Assembly (NCBI RefSeq): GCF_036373705.1
Contig: NC_089851.1
Span: forward strand, 55,546,440 to 55,610,439
Direction of reading: 5' to 3'
Source of the DNA: Amia ocellicauda
Lineage: Eukaryota > Chordata > Actinopteri > Amiiformes > Amiidae
Length of the DNA stretch: 64,000 nt
The notes beneath the pieces were generated by a model that did not search any database, was not told the origin of the DNA, and was given only the letters and a program-made list of their open reading frames with translations. Both the position numbers and the translations under genes were made by a program. The stretch's first letter is position 1. The number at the start of each line of letters is the position of its first letter. Positions 24,201-39,200 of the stretch are shown piece after piece.

Positions 24201-27200
24201 CGTCCATCCATCCATCCATCTATCTATCTATCTATCTATGACTCTTGATATCTAACTCTCTTGCTTGCTATCGCTCCCCCAATGGTCAGTAGCATAGTAG
24301 CATAACAGCAGATCACGGACCACTGTCAATCAGATGCTTGCCTTGCCGTCCATCCATCCATCCATCTATCTATCAATCTATCAATGACTCTCGATATCTA
24401 ACTCTCTTACTTGCTATCGCTCCCCCAATGGTCAGTAGCATAGTAGCATAACAGCAGATCACGGACCACTGTCAATCAGATGCTTGCCTTGCCGTCCATC
24501 CATCCATCCATCTATCTATCTATCTATCAATGACTCTCGATATCTAACTCTCTTACTTGCTATCGCTCCCCCAATGGTCAGTAGCATAGTAGCATAACAG
24601 CAGATCACGGACCACTGTCAATCAGATGCTTGCCTTGCCGTCCATCCATCCATCTATCTATCTATCTATCTATCTATGACTCTTGATATCTAACTCTCTT
24701 GCTTGCTATCGCTCCCCCAATGGTCAGTAGCATAGTAGCATAACAGCAGATCACGGACCACTGTCACTCAGATGCTTGCCTTGCCGTCCATCCATCCATC
24801 CATCTATCTATCTATCTATGACTCTTGATATCTAACTCTCTTGCTTGCTATCGCTCCCCCAATGGTCAGTAGCATAGTAGCATAACAGCAGATCACGGAC
24901 CACTGTCAATCAGATGCTTGCCTTGCCGTCCATCCATCCATCTATCCATCTACCTATCTATGACTCTTGATATCTAACTCTCTTGCTTGCTATCGCTCCC
25001 CCAATGGTCAGTAGCATAGTAGCATAACAGCAGATCACGGACCACTGTCAATCAGATGCTTGCCTTGCCGTCCATCCATCCATCCATCTATCTATCTATC
25101 TATCAATGACTCTCGATATCTAACTCTCTTACTTGCTATCGCTCCCCCAATGGTCAGTAGCATAGTAGCATAACAGCAGATCACGGACCACTGTCAATCA
25201 GATGCTTGCCTTGCCGTCCATCCATCCATCTATCTATCTATCTATCTATCTATGACTCTTGATATCTAACTCTCTTGCTTGCTATCGCTCCCCCAATGGT
25301 CAGTAGCATAGTAGCATAACAGCAGATCACGGACCACTGTCACTCAGATGCTTGCCTTGCCGTCCATCCATCCATCCATCTATCTATCTATCTATGACTC
25401 TTGATATCTAACTCTCTTGCTTGCTATCGCTCCCCCAATGGTCAGTAGCATAGTAGCATAACAGCAGATCACGGACCACTGTCAATCAGATGCTTGCCTT
25501 GCCGTCCATCCATCCATCTATCCATCTACCTATCTATGACTCTTGATATCTAACTCTCTTGCTTGCTATCGCTCCCCCAATGGTCAGTAGCATAGTAGCA
25601 TAACAGCAGATCACGGACCACTGTCAATCAGATGCTTGCCTTGCCGTCCATCCATCCATCCATCTATCTATCTATCTATGACTCTTGATATCTAACTCTC
25701 TTGCTTGATATCGCTCCCCCAATGGTCAGTAGCATAGTAGCATAACAGCAGATCACGGACCACTGTCAATCAGATGCTTGCCTTGCCGTCCATCCATCCA
25801 TCTATCTATCTATCTATCTATGACTCTTGATATCTAACTCTCTTGCTTGCTATTGCTCCCCCAATGGTCAGTAGCATTGTAGCATAACAGCAGATCACGG
25901 ACCAATGTCAATCAGATGCTTGCCTTGCCGTCCATCCATCCATCTATCTATCTATCTATCTATGACTCTTGATATCTAACTCTCTTGCTTGCTATCGCTC
26001 CCCCAATGGTCAGTAGCATAGTAGCATAACAGCAGATCACGGACCACTGTCAATCAGATGCTTGCCTTGCCGTCCATCCATCCATCCATCTATCTATCAA
26101 TCTATCAATGACTCTCGATATCTAACTCTCTTACTTGCTATCGCTCCCCCAATGGTCAGTAGCATAGTAGCATAACAGCAGATCACGGACCACTGTCAAT
26201 CAGATGCTTGCCTTGCCGTCCATCCATCCATCCATCTATCTATCTATCTATCAATGACTCTCGATATCTAACTCTCTTACTTGCTATCGCTCCCCCAATG
26301 GTCAGTAGCATAGTAGCATAACAGCAGATCACGGACCACTGTCAATCAGATGCTTGCCTTGCCGTCCATCCATCCATCTATCTATCTATCTATCTATCTA
26401 TGACTCTTGATATCTAACTCTCTTGCTTGCTATCGCTCCCCCAATGGTCAGTAGCATAGTAGCATAACAGCAGATCACGGACCACTGTCACTCAGATGCT
26501 TGCCTTGCCGTCCATCCATCCATCCATCTATCTATCTATCTATCAATGACTCTCGATATCTAACTCTCTTGCTTGCTATCGCTCCCCCAATGGTCAGTAG
26601 CATAGTAGCATAACAGCAGATCACGGACCACTGTCAATCAGATGCTTGCCTTGCCGTCCATCCATCCATCTATCCATCTACCTATCTATGACTCTCGATA
26701 TCTAACTCTCTTACTTGCTATCGCTCCCCCAATGGTCAGTAGCATAGTAGCATAACAGCAGATCACGGACCACTGTCAATCAGATGCTTGCCTTGCCGTC
26801 CATCCATCCATCTATCCATCTACCTATCTATGACTCTTGATATCTAACTCTCTTGCTTGCTATCGCTCCCCCAATGGTCAGTAGCATAGTAGCATAACAG
26901 CAGATCACGGACCACTGTCAATCAGATGCTTGCCTTGCCGTCCATCCATCCATCCATCTATCTATCTATCTATGACTCTTGATATCTAACTCTCTTGCTT
27001 GATATCGCTCCCCCAATGGTCAGTAGCATAGTAGCATAACAGCAGATCACGGACCACTGTCAATCAGATGCTTGCCTTGCCGTCCATCCATCCACCCATC
27101 CATCTACCTATCTATGACTCTTGATATCTAACTCTCTTGCTTGCTATCGCTCCCCCAATGGTCAGTAGCATAGTAGCATAACAGCAGATCACGGACCACT

Positions 27201-30200
27201 GTCAATCAGATGCTTGCCTTGCCGTCCATCCATCCATCCATCTATCTATCTATCTATGACTCTTGATATCTAACTCTCTTGCTTGATATCGCTCCCCCAA
27301 TGGTCAGTAGCATAGTAGCATAACAGCAGATCTCGGACCACTGTCAATCAGATGCTTGCCTTGCCGTCCATCCATCCATCTATCTATCTATCTATCTATG
27401 ACTCTTGATATCTAACTCTCTTGCTTGCTATTGCTCCCCCAATGGTCAGTAGCATTGTAGCATAACAGCAGATCACGGACCAATGTCAATCAGATGCTTG
27501 CCTTGCCGTCCATCCATCCATCTATCTATCTATCTATCTATGACTCTCGATATCTAACTCTCTTGCTTGCTATCGCTCCCCCAATGGTCAGTAGCATAGT
27601 AGCATAACAGCAGATCACGGACCACTGTCAATCAGATGCTTGCCTTGCCGTCCATCCATCCATCCATCTATCTATCAATCTATCAATGACTCTCGATATC
27701 TAACTCTCTTACTTGCTATCGCTCCCCCAATGGTCAGTAGCATAGTAGCATAACAGCAGATCACGGACCACTGTCAATCAGATGCTTGCCTTGCCGTCCA
27801 TCCATCCATCCATCTATCTATCTATCTATCAATGACTCTCGATATCTAACTCTCTTACTTGCTATCGCTCCCCCAATGGTCAGTAGCATAGTAGCATAAC
27901 AGCAGATCACGGACCACTGTCAATCAGATGCTTGCCTTGCCGTCCATCCATCCATCTATCTATCTATCTATCTATCTATGACTCTTGATATCTAACTCTC
28001 TTGCTTGCTATCGCTCCCCCAATGGTCAGTAGCATAGTAGCATAACAGCAGATCACGGACCACTGTCACTCAGATGCTTGCCTTGCCGTCCATCCATCCA
28101 TCCATCTATCTATCTATCTATCAATGACTCTCGATATCTAACTCTCTTGCTTGCTATCGCTCCCCCAATGGTCAGTAGCATAGTAGCATAACAGCAGATC
28201 ACGGACCACTGTCAATCAGATGCTTGCCTTGCCGTCCATCCATCCATCTATCCATCTACCTATCTATGACTCTTGATATCTAACTCTCTTGCTTGCTATC
28301 GCTCCCCCAATGGTCAGTAGCATAGTAGCATAACAGCAGATCACGGACCACTGTCAATCAGATGCTTGCCTTGCCGTCCATCCATCCATCCATCTATCTA
28401 TCTATCTATGACTCTTGATATCTAACTCTCTTGCTTGATATCGCTCCCCCAATGGTCAGTAGCATAGTAGCATAACAGCAGATCACGGACCACTGTCAAT
28501 CAGATGCTTGCCTTGCCGTCCATCCATCCATCTATCTATCTATCTATCTATGACTCTCGATATCTAACTCTCTTGCTTGCTATCGCTCCCCCAATGGTCA
28601 GTAGCATAGTAGCATAACAGCAGATCACGGACCACTGTCAATCAGATGCTTGCCTTGCCGTCCATCCATCCATCCATCTATCTATCAATCTATCAATGAC
28701 TCTCGATATCTAACTCTCTTACTTGCTATCGCTCCCCCAATGGTCAGTAGCATAGTAGCATAACAGCAGATCACGGACCACTGTCAATCAGATGCTTGCC
28801 TTGCCGTCCATCCATCCATCCATCTATCTATCTATCTATCAATGACTCTCGATATCTAACTCTCTTACTTGCTATCGCTCCCCCAATGGTCAGTAGCATA
28901 GTAGCATAACAGCAGATCACGGACCACTGTCAATCAGATGCTTGCCTTGCCGTCCATCCATCCATCTATCTATCTATCTATCTATCTATGACTCTTGATA
29001 TCTAACTCTCTTGCTTGCTATCGCTCCCCCAATGGTCAGTAGCATAGTAGCATAACAGCAGATCACGGACCACTGTCACTCAGATGCTTGCCTTGCCGTC
29101 CATCCATCCATCCATCTATCTATCTATCTATCAATGACTCTCGATATCTAACTCTCTTGCTTGCTATCGCTCCCCCAATGGTCAGTAGCATAGTAGCATA
29201 ACAGCAGATCACGGACCACTGTCAATCAGATGCTTGCCTTGCCGTCCATCCATCCATCTATCCATCTACCTATCTATGACTCTTGATATCTAACTCTCTT
29301 GCTTGCTATCGCTCCCCCAATGGTCAGTAGCATAGTAGCATAACAGCAGATCACGGACCACTGTCAATCAGATGCTTGCCTTGCCGTCCATCCATCCATC
29401 CATCTATCTATCTATCTATGACTCTTGATATCTAACTCTCTTGCTTGATATCGCTCCCCCAATGGTCAGTAGCATAGTAGCATAACAGCAGATCACGGAC
29501 CACTGTCAATCAGATGCTTGCCTTGCCGTCCATCCATCCATCCATCTATCTATCAATCTATCAATGACTCTCGATATCTAACTCTCTTACTTGCTATCGC
29601 TCCACCAATGGTCAGTAGCATAGTAGCATAACAGCAGATCACGGACCACTGTCAATCAGATGCTTGCCTTGCCGTCCATCCATCCATCCATCTATCTATC
29701 TATCTATCAATGACTCTCGATATCTAACTCTCTTACTTGCTATCGCTCCCCCAATGGTCAGTAGCATAGTAGCATAACAGCAGATCACGGACCACTGTCA
29801 ATCAGATGCTTGCCTTGCCGTCCATCCATCCATCCATCTATCTATCTATCTATGACTCTTGATATCTAACTCTCTTGCTTGATATCGCTCCCCCAATGGT
29901 CAGTAGCATAGTAGCATAACAGCAGATCTCGGACCACTGTCAATCAGATGCTTGCCTTGCCGTCCATCCATCCATCTATCTATCTATCTATCTATGACTC
30001 TTGATATCTAACTCTCTTGCTTGCTATTGCTCCCCCAATGGTCAGTAGCATTGTAGCATAACAGCAGATCACGGACCAATGTCAATCAGATGCTTGCCTT
30101 GCCGTCCATCCATCCATCTATCTATCTATCTATCTATGACTCTCGATATCTAACTCTCTTGCTTGCTATCGCTCCCCCAATGGTCAGTAGCATAGTAGCA

Positions 30201-33200
30201 TAACTGCAGATCACGGACCACTGTCAATCAGATGCTTGCCTTGCCGTCCATCCATCCATCCATCTATCTATCAATCTATCAATGACTCTCGATATCTAAC
30301 TCTCTTACTTGCTATCGCTCCCCCAATGGTCAGTAGCATAGTAGCATAACAGCAGATCACGGACCACTGTCAATCAGATGCTTGCCTTGCCGTCCATCCA
30401 TCCATCCATCTATCTATCTATCTATCAATGACTCTCGATATCTAACTCTCTTACTTGCTATCGCTCCCCCAATGGTCAGTAGCATAGTAGCATAACAGCA
30501 GATCACGGACCACTGTCAATCAGATGCTTGCCTTGCCGTCCATCCATCCATCTATCTATCTATCTATCTATCTATGACTCTTGATATCTAACTCTCTTGC
30601 TTGCTATCGCTCCCCCAATGGTCAGTAGCATAGTAGCATAACAGCAGATCACGGACCACTGTCACTCAGATGCTTGCCTTGCCGTCCATCCATCCATCCA
30701 TCTATCTATCTATCTATCAATGACTCTCGATATCTAACTCTCTTGCTTGCTATCGCTCCCCCAATGGTCAGTAGCATAGTAGCATAACAGCAGATCACGG
30801 ACCACTGTCAATCAGATGCTTGCCTTGCCGTCCATCCATCCATCTATCCATCTACCTATCTATGACTCTTGATATCTAACTCTCTTGCTTGCTATCGCTC
30901 CCCCAATGGTCAGTAGCATAGTAGCATAACAGCAGATCACGGACCACTGTCAATCAGATGCTTGCCTTGCCGTCCATCCATCCATCCATCTATCTATCTA
31001 TCTATGACTCTTGATATCTAACTCTCTTGCTTGATATCGCTCCCCCAATGGTCAGTAGCATAGTAGCATAACAGCAGATCACGGACCACTGTCAATCAGA
31101 TGCTTGCCTTGCCGTCCATCCATCCATCTATCTATCTATCTATCTATGACTCTCGATATCTAACTCTCTTGCTTGCTATCGCTCCCCCAATGGTCAGTAG
31201 CATAGTAGCATAACAGCAGATCACGGACCACTGTCAATCAGATGCTTGCCTTGCCGTCCATCCATCCATCCATCTATCTATCAATCTATCAATGACTCTC
31301 GATATCTAACTCTCTTACTTGCTATCGCTCCCCCAATGGTCAGTAGCATAGTAGCATAACAGCAGATCACGGACCACTGTCAATCAGATGCTTGCCTTGC
31401 CGTCCATCCATCCATCCATCTATCTATCTATCTATCAATGACTCTCGATATCTAACTCTCTTACTTGCTATCGCTCCCCCAATGGTCAGTAGCATAGTAG
31501 CATAACAGCAGATCACGGACCACTGTCAATCAGATGCTTGCCTTGCCGTCCATCCATCCATCTATCTATCTATCTATCTATCTATGACTCTTGATATCTA
31601 ACTCTCTTGCTTGCTATCGCTCCCCCAATGGTCAGTAGCATAGTAGCATAACAGCAGATCACGGACCACTGTCACTCAGATGCTTGCCTTGCCGTCCATC
31701 CATCCATCCATCTATCTATCTATCTATCAATGACTCTCGATATCTAACTCTCTTGCTTGCTATCGCTCCCCCAATGGTCAGTAGCATAGTAGCATAACAG
31801 CAGATCACGGACCACTGTCAATCAGATGCTTGCCTTGCCGTCCATCCATCCATCTATCCATCTACCTATCTATGACTCTTGATATCTAACTCTCTTGCTT
31901 GCTATCGCTCCCCCAATGGTCAGTAGCATAGTAGCATAACAGCAGATCACGGACCACTGTCAATCAGATGCTTGCCTTGCCGTCCATCCATCCATCCATC
32001 TATCTATCTATCTATGACTCTTGATATCTAACTCTCTTGCTTGATATCGCTCCCCCAATGGTCAGTAGCATAGTAGCATAACAGCAGATCACGGACCACT
32101 GTCAATCAGATGCTTGCCTTGCCGTCCATCCATCCATCCATCTATCTATCAATCTATCAATGACTCTCGATATCTAACTCTCTTACTTGCTATCGCTCCA
32201 CCAATGGTCAGTAGCATAGTAGCATAACAGCAGATCACGGACCACTGTCAATCAGATGCTTGCCTTGCCGTCCATCCATCCATCCATCTATCTATCTATC
32301 TATCAATGACTCTCGATATCTAACTCTCTTACTTGCTATCGCTCCCCCAATGGTCAGTAGCATAGTAGCATAACAGCAGATCACGGACCACTGTCAATCA
32401 GATGCTTGCCTTGCCGTCCATCCATCCATCTATCCATCTACCTATCTATGACTCTTGATATCTAACTCTCTTGCTTGCTATCGCTCCCCCAATGGTCAGT
32501 AGCATAGTAGCATAACAGCAGATCACGGACCACTGTCAATCAGATGCTTGCCTTGCCGTCCATCCATCCATCCATCTATCTATCTTTCTATGACTCTTGA
32601 TATCTAACTCTCTTGCTTGATATCGCTCCCCCAATGGTCAGTAGCATAGTAGCATAACAGCAGATCACGGACCACTGTCAATCAGATGCTTGCCTTGCCG
32701 TCCATCCATCCACCCATCCATCTACCTATCTATGACTCTTGATATCTAACTCTCTTGCTTGCTATCGCTCCCCCAATGGTCAGTAGCATAGTAGCATAAC
32801 AGCAGATCACGGACCACTGTCAATCAGATGCTTGCCTTGCCGTCCATCCATCCATCCATCTATCTATCTATCTATGACTCTTGATATCTAACTCTCTTGC
32901 TTGATATCGCTCCCCCAATGGTCAGTAGCATAGTAGCATAACAGCAGATCTCGGACCACTGTCAATCAGATGCTTGCCTTGCCGTCCATCCATCCATCTA
33001 TCTATCTATCTATCTATGACTCTTGATATCTAACTCTCTTGCTTGCTATTGCTCCCCCAATGGTCAGTAGCATAGTAGCATAACAGCAGATCACGGACCA
33101 CTGTCACTCAGATGCTTGCCTTGCCGTCCATCCATCCATCCATCTATCTATCTATCTATCAATGACTCTCGATATCTAACTCTCTTACTTGCTATCGCTC

Positions 33201-36200
33201 CCCCAATGGTCAGTAGCATAGTAGCATAACAGCAGATCACGGACCACTGTCAATCAGATGCTTGCCTTGCCGTCCATCCATCCATCTATCCATCTACCTA
33301 TCTATGACTCTTGATATCTAACTCTCTTGCTTGCTATCGCTCCCCCAATGGTCAGTAGCATAGTAGCATAACAGCAGATCACGGACCACTGTCAATCAGA
33401 TGCTTGCCTTGCCGTCCATCCATCCATCCATCTATCTATCTATCTATGACTCTTGATATCTAACTCTCTTGCTTGATATCGCTCCCCCAATGGTCAGTAG
33501 CATAGTAGCATAACAGCAGATCACGGACCACTGTCAATCAGATGCTTGCCTTGCCGTCCATCCATCCACCCATCCATCTACCTATCTATGACTCTTGATA
33601 TCTAACTCTCTTGCTTGCTATCGCTCCCCCAATGGTCAGTAGCATAGTAGCATAACAGCAGATCACGGACCACTGTCAATCAGATGCTTGCCTTGCCGTC
33701 CATCCATCCATCCATCTATCTATCTATCTATGACTCTTGATATCTAACTCTCTTGCTTGATATCGCTCCCCCAATGGTCAGTAGCATAGTAGCATAACAG
33801 CAGATCTCGGACCACTGTCAATCAGATGCTTGCCTTGCCGTCCATCCATCCATCTATCTATCTATCTATCTATGACTCTTGATATCTAACTCTCTTGCTT
33901 GCTATTGCTCCCCCAATGGTCAGTAGCATTGTAGCATAACAGCAGATCACGGACCAATGTCAATCAGATGCTTGCCTTGCCGTCCATCCATCCATCTATC
34001 TATCTATCTATCAATGACTCTCGATATCTAACTCTCTTACTTGCTATCGCTCCCCCAATGGTCAGTAGCATAGTAGCATAACAGCAGATCACGGACCACT
34101 GTCAATCAGATGCTTGCCTTGCCGTCCATCCATCCATCTATCTATCTATCTATCTATCTATGACTCTTGATAACTAACTCTCTTGCTTGCTATCGCTCCC
34201 CCAATGGTCAGTAGCATAGTAGCATAACAGCAGATCACGGACCACTGTCACTCAGATGCTTGCCTTGCCGTCCATCCATCCATCCATCTATCTATCTATC
34301 TATCAATGACTCTCGATATCTAACTCTCTTGCTTGCTATCGCTCCCCCAATGGTCAGTAGCATAGTAGCATAACAGCAGATCACGGACCACTGTCAATCA
34401 GATGCTTGCCTTGCCGTCCATCCATCCATCTATCCATCTACCTATCTATGACTCTTGATATCTAACTCTCTTGCTTGCTATCGCTCCCCCAATGGTCAGT
34501 AGCATAGTAGCATAACAGCAGATCACGGACCACTGTCAATCAGATGCTTGCCTTGCCGTCCATCCATCCATCCATCTATCTATCTATCTATGACTCTTGA
34601 TATCTAACTCTCTTGCTTGATATCGCTCCCCCAATGGTCAGTAGCATAGTAGCATAACAGCAGATCACGGACCACTGTCAATCAGATGCTTGCCTTGCCG
34701 TCCATCCATCCATCTATCTATCTATCTATCTATGACTCTCGATATCTAACTCTCTTGCTTGCTATCGCTCCCCCAATGGTCAGTAGCATAGTAGCATAAC
34801 AGCAGATCACGGACCACTGTCAATCAGATGCTTGCCTTGCCGTCCATCCATCCATCCATCTATCTATCAATCTATCAATGACTCTCGATATCTAACTCTC
34901 TTACTTGCTATCGCTCCCCCAATGGTCAGTAGCATAGTAGCATAACAGCAGATCACGGACCACTGTCAATCAGATGCTTGCCTTGCCGTCCATCCATCCA
35001 TCCATCTATCTATCTATCTATCAATGACTCTCGATATCTAACTCTCTTACTTGCTATCGCTCCCCCAATGGTCAGTAGCATAGTAGCATAACAGCAGATC
35101 ACGGACCACTGTCAATCAGATGCTTGCCTTGCCGTCCATCCATCCATCCATCTATCTATCTATCTATGACTCTTGATATCTAACTCTCTTGCTTGATATC
35201 GCTCCCCCAATGGTCAGTAGCATAGTAGCATAACAGCAGATCTCGGACCACTGTCAATCAGATGCTTGCCTTGCCGTCCATCCATCCATCTATCTATCTA
35301 TCTATCTATGACTCTTGATATCTAACTCTCTTGCTTGCTATTGCTCCCCCAATGGTCAGTAGCATTGTAGCATAACAGCAGATCACGGACCAATGTCAAT
35401 CAGATGCTTGCCTTGCCGTCCATCCATCCATCTATCTATCTATCTATCTATGACTCTCGATATCTAACTCTCTTGCTTGCTATCGCTCCCCCAATGGTCA
35501 GTAGCATAGTAGCATAACAGCAGATCACGGACCACTGTCAATCAGATGCTTGCCTTGCCGTCCATCCATCCATCCATCTATCTATCTATCTATCAATGAC
35601 TCTCGATATCTAACTCTCTTACTTGCTATCGCTCCCCCAATGGTCAGTAGCATAGTAGCATAACAGCAGATCACGGACCACTGTCAATCAGATGCTTGCC
35701 TTGCCGTCCATCCATCCATCTATCTATCTATCTATCTATCTATGACTCTTGATATCTAACTCTCTTGCTTGCTATCGCTCCCCCAATGGTCAGTAGCATA
35801 GTAGCATAACAGCAGATCACGGACCACTGTCACTCAGATGCTTGCCTTGCCGTCCATCCATCCATCCATCTATCTATCTATCTATGACTCTTGATATCTA
35901 ACTCTCTTGCTTGATATCGCTCCCCCAATGGTCAGTAGCATAGTAGCATAACAGCAGATCACGGACCACTGTCAATCAGATGCTTGCCTTGCCGTCCATC
36001 CATCCACCCATCCATCTACCTATCTATGACTCTTGATATCTAACTCTCTTGCTTGCTATCGCTCCCCCAATGGTCAGTAGCATAGTAGCATAACAGCAGA
36101 TCACGGACCACTGTCAATCAGATGCTTGCCTTGCCGTCCATCCATCCATCCATCTATCTATCTATCTATGACTCTTGATATCTAACTCTCTTGCTTGATA

Positions 36201-39200
36201 TCGCTCCCCCAATGGTCAGTAGCATAGTAGCATAACAGCAGATCTCGGACCACTGTCAATCAGATGCTTGCCTTGCCGTCCATCCATCCATCTATCTATC
36301 TATCTATCTATGACTCTTGATATCTAACTCTCTTGCTTGCTATCGCTACCCCAATGGTCAGTAGCATAGTAGCATAACAGCAGATCACGGACCACTGTCA
36401 ATCAGATGCTTGCCTTGCCGTCCATCCATCCATCCATCTATCTATCAATCTATCAATGACTCTCGATATCTAACTCTCTTACTTGCTATCGCTCCCCCAA
36501 TGGTCAGTAGCATAGTAGCATAACAGCAGATCACGGACCACTGTCAATCAGATGCTTGCCTTGCCGTCCATCCATCCATCCATCTATCTATCTATCTATC
36601 AATGACTCTCGATATCTAACTCTCTTACTTGCTATCGCTCCCCCAATGGTCAGTAGCATAGTAGCATAACAGCAGATCACGGACCACTGTCAATCAGATG
36701 CTTGCCTTGCCGTCCATCCATCCATCCATCTATCTATCTATCTATGACTCTTGATATCTAACTCTCTTGCTTGATATCGCTCCCCCAATGGTCAGTAGCA
36801 TAGTAGCATAACAGCAGATCTCGGACCACTGTCAATCAGATGCTTGCCTTGCCGTCCATCCATCCATCTATCTATCTATCTATCTATGACTCTTGATATC
36901 TAACTCTCTTGCTTGCTATTGCTCCCCCAATGGTCAGTAGCATTGTAGCATAACAGCAGATCACGGACCAATGTCAATCAGATGCTTGCCTTGCCGTCCA
37001 TCCATCCATCTATCTATCTATCTATCTATGACTCTCGATATCTAACTCTCTTGCTTGCTATCGCTCCCCCAATGGTCAGTAGCATAGTAGCATAACAGCA
37101 GATCACGGACCACTGTCAATCAGATGCTTGCCTTGCCGTCCATCCATCCATCCATCTATCTATCTATCTATCAATGACTCTCGATATCTAACTCTCTTAC
37201 TTGCTATCGCTCCCCCAATGGTCAGTAGCATAGTAGCATAACAGCAGATCACGGACCACTGTCAATCAGATGCTTGCCTTGCCGTCCATCCATCCATCTA
37301 TCTATCTATCTATCTATCTATGACTCTTGATATCTAACTCTCTTGCTTGCTATCGCTCCCCCAATGGTCAGTAGCATAGTAGCATAACAGCAGATCACGG
37401 ACCACTGTCACTCAGATGCTTGCCTTGCCGTCCATCCATCCATCCATCTATCTATCTATCTATGACTCTTGATATCTAACTCTCTTGCTTGATATCGCTC
37501 CCCCAATGGTCAGTAGCATAGTAGCATAACAGCAGATCACGGACCACTGTCAATCAGATGCTTGCCTTGCCGTCCATCCATCCACCCATCCATCTACCTA
37601 TCTATGACTCTTGATATCTAACTCTCTTGCTTGCTATCGCTCCCCCAATGGTCAGTAGCATAGTAGCATAACAGCAGATCACGGACCACTGTCAATCAGA
37701 TGCTTGCCTTGCCGTCCATCCATCCATCCATCTATCTATCTATCTATGACTCTTGATATCTAACTCTCTTGCTTGATATCGCTCCCCCAATGGTCAGTAG
37801 CATAGTAGCATAACAGCAGATCTCGGACCACTGTCAATCAGATGCTTGCCTTGCCGTCCATCCATCCATCTATCTATCTATCTATCTATGACTCTTGATA
37901 TCTAACTCTCTTGCTTGCTGTTGCTCCCCCAATGGTCAGTAGCATTGTAGCATAACAGCAGATCACGGACCACTGTCACTCAGATGCTTGCCTTGCCGTC
38001 CATCCATCCATCCATCTATCTATCTATCTATCAATGACTCTCGATATCTAACTCTCTTGCTTGCTATCGCTCCCCCAATGGTCAGTAGCATAGTAGCATA
38101 ACAGCAGATCACGGACCACTGTCAATCAGATGCTTGCCTTGCCGTCCATCCATCCATCTATCTATCTATCTATCTATGACTCTTGATATCTAACTCTCTT
38201 GCTTGCTATCGCTCCCCCAATGGTCAGTAGCATTGTAGCATAACAGCAGATCACGGACCACTGTCAATCAGATGCTTGCCTTGCCGTCCATCCATTCATC
38301 CATCCATCTATCTATCTATCTATCAATGACTCTCGATATCTAACTCTCTTACTTGCTATCGCTCCCCCAATGGTCAGTAGCATAGTAGCATAACAGCAGA
38401 TCACGGACCACTGTCAATCAGATGCTTGCCTTGCCGTCCATCCATCCATCCATCTATCTATCTATCTATGACTCTTGATATCTAACTCTCTTGCTTGATA
38501 TCGCTCCCCCAATGGTCAGTAGCATAGTAGCATAACAGCAGATCACGGACCACTGTCAATCAGATGCTTGCCTTGCCGTCCATCCATCCACCCATCCATC
38601 TACCTATCTATGACTCTTGATATCTAACTCTCTTGCTTGCTATCGCTCCCCCAATGGTCAGTAGCATAGTAGCATAACAGCAGATCACGGACCACTGTCA
38701 ATCAGATGCTTGCCTTGCCGTCCATCCATCCATCCATCTATCTATCTATCTATGACTCTTGATATCTAACTCTCTTGCTTGATATCGCTCCCCCAATGGT
38801 CAGTAGCATAGTAGCATAACAGCAGATCTCGGACCACTGTCAATCAGATGCTTGCCTTGCCGTCCATCCATCCATCTATCTATCTATCTATCTATGACTC
38901 TTGATATCTAACTCTCTTGCTTGCTATTGCTCCCCCAATGGTCAGTAGCATTGTAGCATAACAGCAGATCACGGACCAATGTCAATCAGATGCTTGCCTT
39001 GCCGTCCATCCATCCATCTATCTATCTATCTATCAATGACTCTCGATATCTAACTCTCTTACTTGCTATCGCTCCCCCAATGGTCAGTAGCATAGTAGCA
39101 TAACAGCAGATCACGGACCACTGTCAATCAGATGCTTGCCTTGCCGTCCATCCATCCATCTATCTATCTATCTATCTATCTATGACTCTTGATAACTAAC

